From: JACTMZ01 sp044359955
GTDB taxonomy: Bacteria > Verrucomicrobiota > Verrucomicrobiia > Chthoniobacterales > JACTMZ01
Length of the DNA stretch: 64,000 nucleotides
Assembly (NCBI GenBank): GCA_044359955.1
Contig: JBIKLF010000010.1
Span: 1-64,000, forward strand
Direction of reading: 5' to 3'
The notes below the pieces were generated by a model. It worked only from the letters and a program-made list of their open reading frames with translations, ran no database searches and was not told the origin of the DNA. This document shows, piece after piece, positions 48,945-57,871 of this stretch. A program made the position numbers and the translations under genes. How positions within the stretch are numbered: the first letter of the stretch is position 1; each line of letters starts with the position of its first letter.

Positions 48945-51275
48945 ATGGAGAATTTTCCCATCATCATTCTCGTCGCGATCTTCGTCGCGGCGTTTCTTGC
49001 GCCGTGGCTCCATCGCGTGCTGGGGGACCGTTGCGGGCTGGTCTTGAGTCTGGTGCCGCTGGCCGGAGCGGCGGGTTACCTCATGCTGTTGCCGCAGGTC
49101 CTGGCGGGACAGGCGGTGGTGTTTCAACGCGCGTGGGTTCCTTCGCTCGGAATCTCGCTGGATTTTTACATCGATGGATTGAGCCTGCTTTTCCTGCTCC
49201 TGATCAGCGTGATCGGGGTCTTTGTCACTTGGTATGCGGCGGGTTACTTGGCCGGGAAGAAAGACCTCGGGCGGTTCTATCTTTATCTGTTCGGTTTCAT
49301 GGGTGCCATGCTGGGAGTGGTCAGTTCGGATCACCTCGTGCTGCTCTTCATTTTCTGGGAGCTGACCAGTATTTCGTCCTACCTTCTCATCGGTTACTAC
49401 CACAACGACCTAAAATCGCGGGCCGCGGCCTTGCAGGCTTTGCTCGTCACGGGCGCGGGTGGGCTGTGCCTGCTGGCCGGCGTGATCTTGCTCGGGAACT
49501 TGGCCGGAACCTTCAAGATCTCGGAGTTGCTGCAAATGGACGCCGCTGTTTTGGCGGCCCAACCGGGATTCACCACGATCCTCATTTTGGTTTTGCTCGG
49601 GGCGTTCACCAAGTCCGCCCAATTTCCTTTTCACTTTTGGTTGCCCAATGCCATGGCCGCGCCGGCGCCGGTCAGCGCGTATCTCCATTCGGCCACCATG
49701 GTGAAGGCGGGCATCTTTCTCCTCGCGCGTTTGTTTCCGCTCCTCTCGGCCAGTCCGCTTTGGTTCCCCATCGTCGCTCCGGTCGGGGCAGTGACCATGA
49801 TCTTGGGTGTCTTTATGGCGCTGGGTCAGAATGACCTGAAAAAGATCCTCGCTTACACCACGGTCGCTGTTCTGGGCACGTTGACCATGCTGCTGGGGAT
49901 CGGGACGGAGTTGGCGGTGAAAGCGGCCATGGCTTACCTGCTGGCCCACGCGCTCTACAAAGCGGCGCTTTTCATGACCTCCGGCTCGGTCGATCACGAA
50001 ACGGGGACGCGGGATCCGGAATTGCTCGGCGGCTTGCGCCGCGTCATGCCGTTCACCGCGGCGGCAGCCTTGATCGGAGGCTTGTCGATGGCCGGGGTGC
50101 CGATGCTGCTCGGTTTTGTCAGCAAAGAATATTTTTACAAAGCGCTGCTCGATGCGCCGGGGGCGGGCGTGTGGTGGGAAGTGCTCGGGGTCTCGGCCAG
50201 CGTGGTCATGGTGGCGCTGGCCATCACGGCGGGGATCAAGCCGTTCTGGGGTGCGCTCCAACCGACGCCGAAGCAGGCCCACGAGGCGCCCTGGACCATG
50301 TGGCTGGGACCGTTGCTTCTCGGGGCGGCGGGGATCAAGACGGGATTGTTTCCGTCCTACGCGGGCGCGGGCCTGGTCGGTCCGGCCGCGGCCGCGGTGC
50401 TGGGGGATGCGGGCTTCGTGGCCGATCTGAAACTCTGGCACGGATGGACCATGGCGCTCGGGCTGAGTGCGGTGACGGTCGTGCTCGGGTTGGCCCTTTA
50501 TGCCCTGCTCCCGCGGATTCGCGCGGCGCGCGGGATTTACGAGCGACTGGCACGTTTCGGTCCGGAGCGGGGCTATGACAATCTGCTGGCCGGACTGCTC
50601 GCCTTCGCGCGTTGGCAAACGGGCGTCCTGCAGAACGGGTATCTGCGCAATTACATCATGACCGTGGTGCTCTTCACCGTGGTTCTGGTCGGCTGGATGT
50701 TGCCCGGCGTGGTGCCCTCGCCCGATTGGAGCACGATGGTGCGACCGAATGTGCTGACCGTCACGGTCTGCCTTCTGATCATGGCCGGCGCGGTTTTTGC
50801 CTGCCTGACCAGTTCACGTTTCACCGCGATCCTCGCCCTCGGGGTGGTCGGGATCGGGATTGCCATGCTTTACTTCATGTTCAGCGCGCCGGATCTGGCC
50901 ATGACGCAGGTGCTGGTCGAAACGCTGACCTTGGTGCTCTTCGTGCTGGCCTTTTACCGGCTGCCGGTTTTCGGGAACTACTCGAAGAAAGCGGTCAAGG
51001 TGCGTGATGCGCTGGTGGCCGCGGTTTTTGGCACGGTCATGGCCATGGTCGTGCTGGTCGAGCAGTCCTCGCGGGCGGCGGACAACAATGTGTCGCGTTT
51101 CATGAGCGAGAACAGCCTCACTCTGGCCAACGGGCGCAATGTGGTGAACGTCATCCTCGTCGATTTCCGCGCCCTCGACACGCTGGGCGAAATCACGGTG
51201 CTGGCCATCGCGGCGTTGGGAGTTTTTGCCATGATGCGGCTGCGTCCGGGTTCCAAGAAGGAGGACGGCAAATGA
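48945..51275 (+). CDS. mrpA: Mrp-type Na+/H+ antiporter subunit A
   Basis: 776 aa, very hydrophobic. Residues 1 to about 500 correspond to the NuoL/MrpA proton-channel family (GLSLLFLLLISVIGVFVTWYA, FWELTSISSYLLIGYYH, AHALYKAALFM). The C-terminal part (about 620-776) holds the MrpA-specific extension with DUF4040/MbhE-type helices (MLYFMFSAPDLAMTQVLVETLTL). First of seven coupled genes for a multisubunit cation/proton antiporter that uses the proton gradient to expel Na+. ATG 48945 was chosen; the upstream extension lies in non-coding repeat-near DNA. The next gene starts inside the last codons (ATGA). Confidence 0.95.
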   Translation: MENFPIIILVAIFVAAFLAPWLHRVLGDRCGLVLSLVPLAGAAGYLMLLPQVLAGQAVVFQRAWVPSLGISLDFYIDGLSLLFLLLISVIGVFVTWYAAGYLAGKKDLGRFYLYLFGFMGAMLGVVSSDHLVLLFIFWELTSISSYLLIGYYHNDLKSRAAALQALLVTGAGGLCLLAGVILLGNLAGTFKISELLQMDAAVLAAQPGFTTILILVLLGAFTKSAQFPFHFWLPNAMAAPAPVSAYLHSATMVKAGIFLLARLFPLLSASPLWFPIVAPVGAVTMILGVFMALGQNDLKKILAYTTVAVLGTLTMLLGIGTELAVKAAMAYLLAHALYKAALFMTSGSVDHETGTRDPELLGGLRRVMPFTAAAALIGGLSMAGVPMLLGFVSKEYFYKALLDAPGAGVWWEVLGVSASVVMVALAITAGIKPFWGALQPTPKQAHEAPWTMWLGPLLLGAAGIKTGLFPSYAGAGLVGPAAAAVLGDAGFVADLKLWHGWTMALGLSAVTVVLGLALYALLPRIRAARGIYERLARFGPERGYDNLLAGLLAFARWQTGVLQNGYLRNYIMTVVLFTVVLVGWMLPGVVPSPDWSTMVRPNVLTVTVCLLIMAGAVFACLTSSRFTAILALGVVGIGIAMLYFMFSAPDLAMTQVLVETLTLVLFVLAFYRLPVFGNYSKKAVKVRDALVAAVFGTVMAMVVLVEQSSRAADNNVSRFMSENSLTLANGRNVVNVILVDFRALDTLGEITVLAIAALGVFAMMRLRPGSKKEDGK

Positions 51276-51697
51276 ACAGCGTGATTTTGGCCACGGTGAG
51301 TCGCTTGCTCACGGGTGTGCTGTTGGTCTTTTCGGTCTTTCTCCTCTTGCGCGGGCACAACCTGCCGGGTGGCGGGTTTTCCGGCGGACTGGTGGCGGCG
51401 AGTGCGTTCGTGCTTTTCGCCTTTGCCAGCGGATTCCCCGCGGCCCGGAGCATGCTGTTTTTCCCGCCGCACGTCATCATCGGGTTCGGCTTGGTCGTGG
51501 CGATTGTCGCCGGGTTGGCCGGAAATGTGGCAGGACTGCCGTTTCTCACCGGCTTGTGGGACAAGACGCCCTTGCCGGTGATCGGCAAACTCGGGACGCC
51601 GTTGCTCTTCGATATCGGGGTTTATTTCGCCGTGCTCGGGGTGACCACGCTGATCGTTTTCAGCTTGGGTGAGGATGCGGAGGAGGAGGAGGACTGA
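51272..51697 (+). CDS. mrpB: Mrp-type Na+/H+ antiporter subunit B
   Basis: 141 aa with four predicted helices. HNLPGGGFSGGLVAASAFVLFAFA is the MrpB signature region, and the C-terminus is acidic (GEDAEEEED). It overlaps mrpA by ATGA and is 2 bp ahead of mrpC. Confidence 0.93.
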   Translation: MNSVILATVSRLLTGVLLVFSVFLLLRGHNLPGGGFSGGLVAASAFVLFAFASGFPAARSMLFFPPHVIIGFGLVVAIVAGLAGNVAGLPFLTGLWDKTPLPVIGKLGTPLLFDIGVYFAVLGVTTLIVFSLGEDAEEEED

Positions 51698-51699
51698 CC

Positions 51700-52050
51700 A
51701 TGGAATTCCTCTTGGCCATCACGATCGGCGTGCTCTACGCGGCGGCTTTTTACCTGCTTTTGCGGCGCGGTGTGGTGCGCATCATTCTCGGCATCGCCTT
51801 GTTGAGCCAAGCGGTCAATTTGCTCATTTTCACGGCGGGCGGTTTGCGCGAGGGCGGGGTGCCCTTCATCGCGGAGGGTCAGACTGACCTGGCCGCGACC
51901 AGTGCTGATCCGTTGCCGCAGGCGCTGATTCTCACCGCGATCGTGATCAGCTTCGGGGTGCTCGCCTTCACTCTGGCCATGGTGCATCGCGCGGATCAGG
52001 CCACGGGAACCGATGACGTGGATGATTTGAAAGGGACGGACCAGACATGA
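51700..52050 (+). CDS. mrpC: Mrp-type Na+/H+ antiporter subunit C
   Basis: 116 aa, three helices, NuoK-like. IILGIALLSQAVNLLIFTAGG and DPLPQALILTAIVISFGVLAF carry the family's pattern. ATGA overlap with mrpD. Confidence 0.93.
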   Translation: MEFLLAITIGVLYAAAFYLLLRRGVVRIILGIALLSQAVNLLIFTAGGLREGGVPFIAEGQTDLAATSADPLPQALILTAIVISFGVLAFTLAMVHRADQATGTDDVDDLKGTDQT

Positions 52051-53561
52051 ACGCGCTGACGCTGGCTCTCCTGACCCCGCTGGTCACGGCGGTGCTCTGC
52101 CTCTTTTCCCTGCGCTCCCTGCCGCTACAGCGCTTTTTCGGTGTGGCGGGGATGGCCGTGCTGCTCGGGGTCGCGCTGCGCTTGATGGCCGAGGTGGGCG
52201 ACGGGACGATTGAAGTGGTGCGTTTCGGCAACTGGCCGGCGCCCTTCGGCATCGTTCTGGTGGCGGATCTGCTGGCCGGCATCATGGTGCTGGTTTCGGC
52301 CATCATTGGTCTGGCCGTCGCAATCTACTCGATCGCCGATGTGGACGCGCGGCGGGTGCGGTTCGGGTATTACGCGTTTCTGCACTTCATGATGTTCGGG
52401 GTGTGCGGGGCCTTCCTCACGGGGGATATCTTCAACTTGTTCGTCTGGTTTGAGGTGATGCTGATCAGCTCGTTCGTCCTGATGAGCCTCGGCGGGGAAA
52501 AGCCTCAGATGGAGGGCGCGGTGAAATACGTCACCCTCAACCTCATTTCCTCGAGCTTCTTTCTCGCGGCGTGCGGCATTCTCTACGGTCAGACCGGCAC
52601 ACTGAACATGGCGGACCTGGCTTTGACCGCACGGGAGATGCGTCCGGAGTTGCTCACCATGACGGCGATGCTTTTTCTGGTGGCCTTCGGGCTCAAGGCG
52701 GCAATTTTCCCGCTCTTTTTCTGGCTACCGGCGTCTTATCACACGCCGCCGGTCGCGGTGTCGGCGATTTTTGCCGGCCTGCTGACCAAGGTCGGCGTGT
52801 ATGCCCTGGTCCGGGTCTTCACCCTGATCTTCACCGAAGACGTGCTCTTCACCCACGGGCTGCTCTTGGTGCTGGCCGGGTTCACCATGGTGACCGGTGT
52901 GTTGGGGGCCATGGTGCAATTCGATTTCCGCCGGTTGCTCTCCTTCCACATCATCAGCCAGATCGGCTACATGGTGCTGGGCTTGGCGCTTTTCACCCCG
53001 CTGGCCATGGCGGGGACGGTGTTCTACCTTTTCCATCACATCGTGGTGAAGGCGAACTTGTTCCTCATCAGCGGGATCACGGCGCGCTACGGGGGATCGT
53101 TTAACTTGAAAAAGTTGGGCGGTTTTTACGCGGCGACGCCGCTCCTGGCGCTGTTGTTTTTCATTCCGGCCATGTCGCTCGGCGGGATTCCGCCGCTCTC
53201 GGGATTTTTCGCCAAGTTCGCCGTGGTGAAGGCCGGTTTGGCCGGGGACACCATGTTCGGCGGATGGGCCACGGTCTTGGCCGTGGTGGCCTTGGCGGTC
53301 GGACTGCTTACTTTGTTTTCCATGACAAAGATCTGGGCGGAAGTTTTCTGGAAGCCGGCTCCGGAGGGGCATGCGCCGCACCCGGGCAATGTTCCGCCCG
53401 CGGAAAGATTCCTGCTCCTTGCCCCGGTTGCCGCGCTGGCCGCCTTGACCCTGGCCATCGGATTTTTCCCGCAATATTTCTTCGATTTCGCGGCCCGCTC
53501 GGCCGAGCAGTTGTTGCAACCGGAGATTTACATCAACGCCGTGCTGGGGAGGACAAACTGA
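52047..53561 (+). CDS. mrpD: Mrp-type Na+/H+ antiporter subunit D
   Basis: 504 aa, about 14 helices, NuoN/NuoL-like proton-channel subunit. Key features: WFEVMLISSFVLMSLGG with the conserved Glu, LKAAIFPLFFWLPASYHTPP with the channel Lys, and LFHHIVVKANLFLISG. It partners MrpA for proton movement. One base separates it from mrpE. Confidence 0.95.
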   Translation: MNALTLALLTPLVTAVLCLFSLRSLPLQRFFGVAGMAVLLGVALRLMAEVGDGTIEVVRFGNWPAPFGIVLVADLLAGIMVLVSAIIGLAVAIYSIADVDARRVRFGYYAFLHFMMFGVCGAFLTGDIFNLFVWFEVMLISSFVLMSLGGEKPQMEGAVKYVTLNLISSSFFLAACGILYGQTGTLNMADLALTAREMRPELLTMTAMLFLVAFGLKAAIFPLFFWLPASYHTPPVAVSAIFAGLLTKVGVYALVRVFTLIFTEDVLFTHGLLLVLAGFTMVTGVLGAMVQFDFRRLLSFHIISQIGYMVLGLALFTPLAMAGTVFYLFHHIVVKANLFLISGITARYGGSFNLKKLGGFYAATPLLALLFFIPAMSLGGIPPLSGFFAKFAVVKAGLAGDTMFGGWATVLAVVALAVGLLTLFSMTKIWAEVFWKPAPEGHAPHPGNVPPAERFLLLAPVAALAALTLAIGFFPQYFFDFAARSAEQLLQPEIYINAVLGRTN

Positions 53562-53562
53562 C

Positions 53563-54036
53563 ATGTATGCGGCGATCAATCTGATCCTCACGCTGGTCTG
53601 GTCCGGCCTGCTCGGCGGCATCACCCTGTCCAATCTGGTCTCCGGGTTTGTCGTCAGCTACTTCCTCCTTTGGCTGGTCACGCGCGGTCAGCGCGGGCAT
53701 GACGGCTACTTCGGAAAATTGCCGCGGGTCTTGGGTTTTATCGGTTACTATCTCTGGGAGCTGATCAAATCGAATGCCATCATCGCCTACGACGTGCTGA
53801 CCCCGACGCACCACATGAAGCCGGGGGTGATCGGCATCCCGATCGAGGCGAAGACCGACCTCGAGATCACCGCGCTGGCCAACCTGATCACCATGACGCC
53901 GGGCACGCTCAGTCTCGACATTTCGCCCGACCGCAAGACGCTCTACGTGCACGCCATGTATATCCATGACCCCGAGGAATTGCGCCGCGACATCAAAGAA
54001 AACTTCGAGCCCCGGGTGCTCGCTCTCTTGAGATAA
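53563..54036 (+). CDS. mrpE: Mrp-type Na+/H+ antiporter subunit E
   Basis: 157 aa; two or three N-terminal helices, then a soluble part with PGVIGIPIEAKTDLEITALA and TMTPGTLSLDISPD, the MrpE signature. Three bases to mrpF. Confidence 0.93.
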   Translation: MYAAINLILTLVWSGLLGGITLSNLVSGFVVSYFLLWLVTRGQRGHDGYFGKLPRVLGFIGYYLWELIKSNAIIAYDVLTPTHHMKPGVIGIPIEAKTDLEITALANLITMTPGTLSLDISPDRKTLYVHAMYIHDPEELRRDIKENFEPRVLALLR

Positions 54037-54039
54037 ACC

Positions 54040-54321
54040 ATGGAAAGCACGCCCGCTCTCATCATGGTGGCCTGGGTGGCCGGCGCCATCCTTTCGCTCG
54101 GCATGATTTTGACCTTCATCCGCGTGGTGGCCGGACCGACGCTGGCTGACCGGGTCGTGGCCATTGATGCGTTGGCCACCATGGTGATCGGAGTGCTCGT
54201 GCTCACCTCGATCGTCACCGGCACCGCGCTATTGCTCGATATCGCGCTGGCCATTGCTCTGGTGGTTTTTCTCGGCACGATCGCCATGGCCACCACGATC
54301 GAAAGGGGGGTTTTCAAATGA
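54040..54321 (+). CDS. mrpF: Mrp-type Na+/H+ antiporter subunit F
   Basis: 93 aa, three helices. RVVAGPTLADRVVAIDAL with the conserved Asp-Arg is typical of MrpF. It overlaps mrpG by ATGA. Confidence 0.92.
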   Translation: MESTPALIMVAWVAGAILSLGMILTFIRVVAGPTLADRVVAIDALATMVIGVLVLTSIVTGTALLLDIALAIALVVFLGTIAMATTIERGVFK

Positions 54322-54692
54322 TCTGGGTGATCGGCGGCTGTCTGGTCATCGGGGCGTTCCTCATGTTTCTCACGGGGCTGGGGCTGGTGCGTATGCCGGA
54401 CATTTTCACCCGCATGCATGCGGCGACGAAGAGCGCCTCGCTCGGGGTGGCGCTCTTGCTCTTGGCGGCGGCGTTGTTTTTCCAAGAGACGATGGTGGTG
54501 ACCAAAGCGGTGGTGACCATCGTGTTCATCTTTCTCACCGCGCCGGTGGCAGCCAGTCTGCTCGGACGCGCGGCCTATGCGCGGCGCACGCCGCTGTGGG
54601 AACACTCGGTGTTGGATGAGGGACGCGATCACATCGCGGTCCGTCCGGGTCCGCGGCCGGATCAGGTCGAGAGAACCAGCCAGGACACGTAG
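54318..54692 (+). CDS. mrpG: Mrp-type Na+/H+ antiporter subunit G
   Basis: 124 aa, three helices. GLGLVRMPDIFTRMHAATKSASLG is the MrpG signature. The last 31 bp overlap, tail to tail, the end of the Ca2+/Na+ exchanger gene on the other strand, so both transcripts are complementary at their 3' ends. Confidence 0.92.
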   Translation: MIWVIGGCLVIGAFLMFLTGLGLVRMPDIFTRMHAATKSASLGVALLLLAAALFFQETMVVTKAVVTIVFIFLTAPVAASLLGRAAYARRTPLWEHSVLDEGRDHIAVRPGPRPDQVERTSQDT

Positions 54693-55612
54693 GCGGCGTA
54701 GCCGGCGAGAAGGATGGCACCTTCGAGGCGTGTGATGCGTTTTTGGTGGTAGGCCATGGGCCAGAGGACGAGGGCAAAGACCGCCATGACGGCATAGTCG
54801 ACCAAGCTGATGCCCGACGCGGCGAGCGGAGTGGCCATGGCAGTGATGCCGAGGATGCCGAGGAGATTGAAAATGTTCGACCCGACGATGTTGCCCACCG
54901 CGATGTCCGCTTCTTTTTTGATCGCGGCGACGAGTGAAGTGGCCAATTCCGGCAGGCTCGTGCCGACCGCGATGACGGTCAGTCCGATGAGGGCTTCACT
55001 CCAACCGAAGGCCCGCGCGATGACCACGGCGCCGTCGACCAGAAAGCGCGCTCCGAAGATGAGAAGAACAAGGCCGCCCGCGACCATGAGAAGATCGATG
55101 AACAATCCTCGCTTGGAAGCCTTCACCTCCGTGTCGAATTCGGCCCCGAGGGCGTCGGCCGGCTGGCGTCGGGCCAGATAGACGCTGAAAACAACGTAAG
55201 CGAGAAGCAAGGCGAAGAGGATGATTCCCTCGGCCATTCCGAGGGTGCCGTCCCATAGGAGGAAAGTGGTGAATGCGGTGACGGCGATCATGATCGGGAT
55301 ATCGATCCGCACGATTTGCGAGGTGGTGGCGATGGGGGTGACGAGGGCGCAGATGCCGAGGATCAGTCCGATGTTGCAAATATTGGAACCAACCACGTTG
55401 CCCACGCTGATGTTGCCTTGGCCGGCCAAGCCGGCCTTGAGGCTGACGACCAGTTCCGGTGAGCTGGTGCCGAAGGCGACCACGGTGAGGCCGATGACGA
55501 GCGGGGAGAGTCCGAGGCGCAGGGCCAGCGACGAACTGCCGCGCACGAGCGCTTCCGCGCCGTAGTAGAGGAGGACGAGCCCGAGGGCCAAGTAGAGGAT
55601 GGCAAGGGTCAT
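54662..55612 (-). CDS. Calcium/sodium antiporter (CaCA family)
   Basis: 316 aa, ten helices in two inverted halves. Each half has an alpha repeat: VVAFGTSSPELVVSLKAGL with GNVVGSNICNIGLILG, and VIAVGTSLPELATSLVAA with GNIVGSNIFNLLGILG. The Glu residues that bind Ca2+ (SSPEL and SLPEL) are intact, as in YrbG-type exchangers. It exchanges Na+ or H+ for Ca2+ across the inner membrane, and its position beside the Mrp operon forms a cation-homeostasis patch. Convergent overlap of 31 bp with mrpG. Confidence 0.93.
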   Translation of the reverse strand: MTLAILYLALGLVLLYYGAEALVRGSSSLALRLGLSPLVIGLTVVAFGTSSPELVVSLKAGLAGQGNISVGNVVGSNICNIGLILGICALVTPIATTSQIVRIDIPIMIAVTAFTTFLLWDGTLGMAEGIILFALLLAYVVFSVYLARRQPADALGAEFDTEVKASKRGLFIDLLMVAGGLVLLIFGARFLVDGAVVIARAFGWSEALIGLTVIAVGTSLPELATSLVAAIKKEADIAVGNIVGSNIFNLLGILGITAMATPLAASGISLVDYAVMAVFALVLWPMAYHQKRITRLEGAILLAGYAAYVSWLVLST

Positions 55613-55859
55613 GGCAAGCGGGGAGATTTAGCGGTTGTCGGGCGGGAGATAAAGGAGAAGTGGAACGGCAAGGGAGGGAGTTTTAAGTTTTAGGTTTGTA
55701 AGTTTTAAGTGGTTGGAGGGGCACACTGGCGGGTGGGTGCTGGGGGTAACTGGGGGGATTGCCCTCATTCAGGGCGCGCGGCGGGTCCGGAGGCCCCGCC
55801 GCACCTTAAGAGGGCTGGCGATATTTGGGTTCCGGCTGTTGTGAGCTGGCGCTACAAAT
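55613..55859. repeat. Intergenic segment duplicated upstream of cbiX-like and ald genes
   Basis: TTTTAAGTTTTAGGTTTGTA at 55681-55700, continuing AGTTTTAAGTG, recurs at 57711-57741. GCTGGCGCTACA before the start also recurs before ald (57832-57843). 55725-55757 is a worn family D tail (GGGGGTAACTGGGG). Confidence 0.7.
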
Positions 55860-56711
55860 GTGGGGGTGAAGGCTCCTTTTGCTCCGAAGCTTGATGCCGC
55901 GCTTTTGGTCCTGGCGCATGGGTCGAGTGTCAATGCGACGTCGAGCCGGCCAACGCGGGAATTGACGGAGCGGCTATGGGACTCGGGGTTGTTCGGGGAG
56001 GTGGCTTGCGGGTTTTGGAAGGAGAGGCCGGGGCTGCGGGAGGCTTTGGACCGTCTGACCAAGCCGGAGATTTTCATCGTGCCGAATTTCACGGTCGAGG
56101 GGTATTTCGTGCGCAATGTGATTCCGAAAGAACTCGGGCTGACCGGACCGGTGACCAAAAATGACAAGGGACAGGTTCTGCGGTTGTGTTTGCCGGTTGG
56201 GGGGCATCCGCGCATGACCGAAGTGCTGCTGCATCGCGCACGGGAGGTGGCGCCGGGGGTGGATTATGCGCAGGCGGCGTTGCTCGTGCTGGGCCACGGC
56301 ACGCCGCTCGATACGCGGAGTTCGGAGGCGGTCGAGGCGCAGGTGGAGGCGATCCGGGCGCGCGGGATTTTTGCGGAGGTGCACGGGGCGTTTATGGAGA
56401 CGCCGCCGAAGATCGAGGACTGGCGCGCGATCACGGCCTGCCGGGAGGTGATTGCGGTGCCGTTTTTCATCGCGGACGGTTTGCACAGCGACGAGGATAT
56501 TCCGGGGTTGCTGGGCATCGCGGGCGGCGGCGATGCGGTCGAGCGGGAGCGGAAGAATCCGCATCTGCTCGACGGGCGGCGGCTGTTTTATTCGCGGGCG
56601 GTGGGGACGGATCCGGGGATGGCAGAGGTGATGCTTGATCAGGTGCACTCGTGGGAACTGTGCGCCAAGGGAATCCCGCGAAACGGGGAGACAGCGGGCG
56701 CCGGGGTGTGA
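55860..56711 (+). CDS. CbiX/SirB-type chelatase-family protein
   Basis: 283 aa. Two chelatase halves: LLVLAHGSSVN (first His motif) and LLVLGHGTPL (second). The second half keeps the strand EVIAVPFFIADGLHSDEDIPGLLG with the usual metal-site segment, while the first has EIFIVPNFTVEGYFVRNVIPKEL. Such proteins insert Co2+ or Fe2+ into sirohydrochlorin for B12 or siroheme. No other tetrapyrrole gene is in the window, so the metal and tetrapyrrole are open. GTG start at 55860; GTG 55866 is also possible. Confidence 0.82.
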   Translation: MGVKAPFAPKLDAALLVLAHGSSVNATSSRPTRELTERLWDSGLFGEVACGFWKERPGLREALDRLTKPEIFIVPNFTVEGYFVRNVIPKELGLTGPVTKNDKGQVLRLCLPVGGHPRMTEVLLHRAREVAPGVDYAQAALLVLGHGTPLDTRSSEAVEAQVEAIRARGIFAEVHGAFMETPPKIEDWRAITACREVIAVPFFIADGLHSDEDIPGLLGIAGGGDAVERERKNPHLLDGRRLFYSRAVGTDPGMAEVMLDQVHSWELCAKGIPRNGETAGAGV

Positions 56712-56723
56712 TAGGGATAGTGC

Positions 56724-57104
56724 ATGGTCACGAAATTGCTCCACACGCGCTACCGGGTCGCCGATCTCGAGAAGACGGTGAATTTTTACAAGGACGTGCT
56801 GGGGCTGGAGGAGATCCGGCGGCACAAATCGCCGCGCGGGTCGGAGTTGGTTTTTTTGAAGACGCCGCAAAGCGAGGAGTTGATTGAGATTTGCTGTTAC
56901 CCGGGAAGCGGTCCGGTGGTGATCGGTCCGGATCTGACGCATTTGGCTTTCGAGGTGGAGGATTTGGAGAAATTCGCCCAGGACGCGGCGGCCAAGGGCT
57001 ATCCGTTGTCGGACGGTCCGACCACCTCGTCGACCGGCACGACGTTCGCTTTCATCGACGCGCCCGAAGGCTACGAGATCGAGTTGATCCAGGCGCCGCA
57101 ATAG
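56724..57104 (+). CDS. Glyoxalase-family (VOC) protein, GloA-like
   Basis: 126 aa, two beta-alpha-beta-beta-beta modules. The four metal ligands of glyoxalase I are present: His7 (LLHTRYRV), Glu in ELIEICCYPG, His in LTHLAFEV and Glu in GYEIELIQ. It may isomerise the methylglyoxal-thiol adduct to a lactoyl thioester. It lies 12 bp after the CbiX-like gene and 10 bp before BrnT. Confidence 0.85.
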   Translation: MVTKLLHTRYRVADLEKTVNFYKDVLGLEEIRRHKSPRGSELVFLKTPQSEELIEICCYPGSGPVVIGPDLTHLAFEVEDLEKFAQDAAAKGYPLSDGPTTSSTGTTFAFIDAPEGYEIELIQAPQ

Positions 57105-57114
57105 TCGCAGCTTT

Positions 57115-57381
57115 ATGGAATTCGACTGGCTCGACGCTCCCTTCGACCTCAAGGCGTTGACGCCGCGGGCTATCGAGGAATCGTTCGAGGATCCGTTCAG
57201 TCTGCGGTTGTTGCCGGATTACGAGAGCGGCGAGGCGCGGTATTTCAACCTCGGCCGGTCGTCCGAGGGGCGGGGGATTTTCAGCGTGTTTTGGACGGAT
57301 GGAAAAACGGTGCGGGTCATTGCGGCGCGGCCGATGGCGAAAGATGAAGAGAATTTTTTCGAAAGGAAGAACGATGAATAG
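57115..57381 (+). CDS. brnT: BrnT-like toxin
   Basis: 88 aa. The DUF497 layout is visible: FDLKALTPRAIEESFEDPFS, then RYFNLGRSSEGRGIFSVFWTDG, then VRVIAARPMAKDEENFFE. Most BrnT proteins end with RxxRxxERxxYE; here it is MAKDEENFFERK. It is a ribonuclease-type toxin of a type II pair. Its last 8 bases overlap the antitoxin start, and the toxin comes first, as in other brnTA operons. Confidence 0.75.
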   Translation: MEFDWLDAPFDLKALTPRAIEESFEDPFSLRLLPDYESGEARYFNLGRSSEGRGIFSVFWTDGKTVRVIAARPMAKDEENFFERKNDE

Positions 57382-57658
57382 CGGGGAGCGGGAGTTGCGT
57401 GCGTTGCGGGCGTGGTCCGAGGTGCCGTCCTTCGACGACGAGCGGGCGGAGGCGGCGTTCTGGCTGACGCACAGCTTGGATCCCAAATTGATGAATGCGT
57501 CGATCCCCAAGAGTGATGCGAGGGAGTCGGCCACGGTGACCTTGCGGTTCGATCCGCGGATGCTGGCGCGGATCAAACGCGTGGCGCGGTCGCGGTATTT
57601 GAATTACCAGAGCATGATCAAGCAGTGGTTGGCGGAGAGGCTGGAGAAGGAGGGCTGA
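57374..57658 (+). CDS. brnA: BrnA-like antitoxin
   Basis: 94 aa. The ribbon-helix-helix part lies at the C-terminus (VTLRFDPRMLARIKRVARSR, YLNYQSMIKQWLAERL) and the N-terminal stretch WSEVPSFDDERAEAAFW contacts the toxin, the reverse-looking arrangement typical of BrnA/CopG-like antitoxins. It likely represses the operon promoter. Confidence 0.75.
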   Translation: MNSGERELRALRAWSEVPSFDDERAEAAFWLTHSLDPKLMNASIPKSDARESATVTLRFDPRMLARIKRVARSRYLNYQSMIKQWLAERLEKEG

Positions 57659-57871
57659 AAGCTGAGACCTGAAACCTGAGTGAAGGGGTGTGGGGGGAGG
57701 GGGAGGGGGTTTTAAGTTTTAGGTTTGTAAGTTTTAAGTGCTTGGGGAGTCGCGTTGGCGGGTGTTGAAAAATCGACGAGGGGAGCTTTGGTATCGGCTC
57801 CTGCCGATGAGCTTGGCTGCGACGGGCGTGGACTGGCGCTACAGGTGGGGGTATAAGGAGTTATTCCCCTG
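57659..57871. repeat. Intergenic segment before ald (second copy of the 55680 repeat)
   Basis: 57711-57741 repeats 55681-55711. A GAGACCTGAAACCTGAGTGA stretch (57664-57683) also occurs in variants at 11540, 58985 and 63555. TATAAGGAG at 57851-57859 includes a strong ribosome-binding site for ald. Confidence 0.65.
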
